DNA of 5,637 bases from an uncultured Flammeovirgaceae bacterium (GTDB lineage Bacteria > Bacteroidota > Bacteroidia > Cytophagales > Cyclobacteriaceae), in NCBI GenBank assembly GCA_946886805.1, contig CAMPJM010000299.1, positions 1-5,637 of the forward strand. The letters are read 5' to 3'. The position numbers and the translations under genes were made by a program. The notes under the pieces were generated by a model. The model did not search any database. It saw only the letters and a program-made list of their open reading frames with translations, and was not told the DNA's origin. Of the stretch, positions 5,611 through 5,637 are shown one piece after another (within the stretch, counting starts at the first letter, position 1; each line of letters begins with the position of its first letter).

Positions 5611-5637
5611 ATGAAGATTATTGATTTTTAAATTCTA
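5611..5637 (+). other. Possible start of the next gene, interrupted by an in-frame stop
   Basis: From the ATG at 5611 the codons read M-K-I-I-D-F, then TAA (5629-5631), then I-L at the window edge. If the TAA were TAT or TAC, the result (MKIIDFYIL) would look like the N-terminus of LptF/LptG-type (YjgP/YjgQ) permeases, which I recall following tgt in related genomes. It could be a disrupted start, a sequencing error or a chance likeness. The window ends too soon to decide. Confidence 0.2.

Overview
The window looks like ordinary chromosome from a flavobacterium-like member of the Bacteroidota. The evidence is the AT-rich composition, the gene set and gene order (GT2 glycosyltransferase, ECF sigma factor and rsmG on one strand, tgt divergent), the Bacteroidota-type TGT without zinc cysteines, and promoter-like boxes of the TAnnTTTG type. 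I infer the lineage from protein style and did not check it by a search.

Layout from left to right. Bases 1-1223 (+) hold the 3' part of a GT-C (family 39/ArnT/PMT-like) membrane glycosyltransferase whose start lies outside the window. It converges on rsmG (1252-1911, -), the 16S rRNA m7G methyltransferase, which starts with TTG. A 188-nt spacer carries a phased 7-bp tandem repeat (2049-2104) that runs into the stop codon of the next gene. That gene is an ECF sigma-70 factor (2100-2708, -), which overlaps by 10 nt a membrane-anchored family 2 glycosyltransferase (2699-3814, -). After a 455-nt divergent intergenic region comes tgt (4270-5400, +), tRNA-guanine transglycosylase. The right end (5401-5637) has no convincing complete gene. 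It holds an 89-nt inverted-repeat structure around a GC-richer repeat core, and at the very edge what may be the start of the next gene.

The genes do not form one pathway. The GT2 and sigma genes are almost certainly co-transcribed and translationally coupled, and rsmG may follow on the same transcript. RsmG and TGT are RNA-modification enzymes (16S rRNA decoding region and queuosine in tRNA anticodons). The two glycosyltransferases act on envelope glycans or lipids of unknown identity.

I see no new multi-gene system. The points most worth a second look are the non-coding structures (heptad array, nested inverted repeat, hairpin upstream of tgt), the complete loss of the three zinc cysteines in TGT, and the possible interrupted start of a downstream gene at the right edge.
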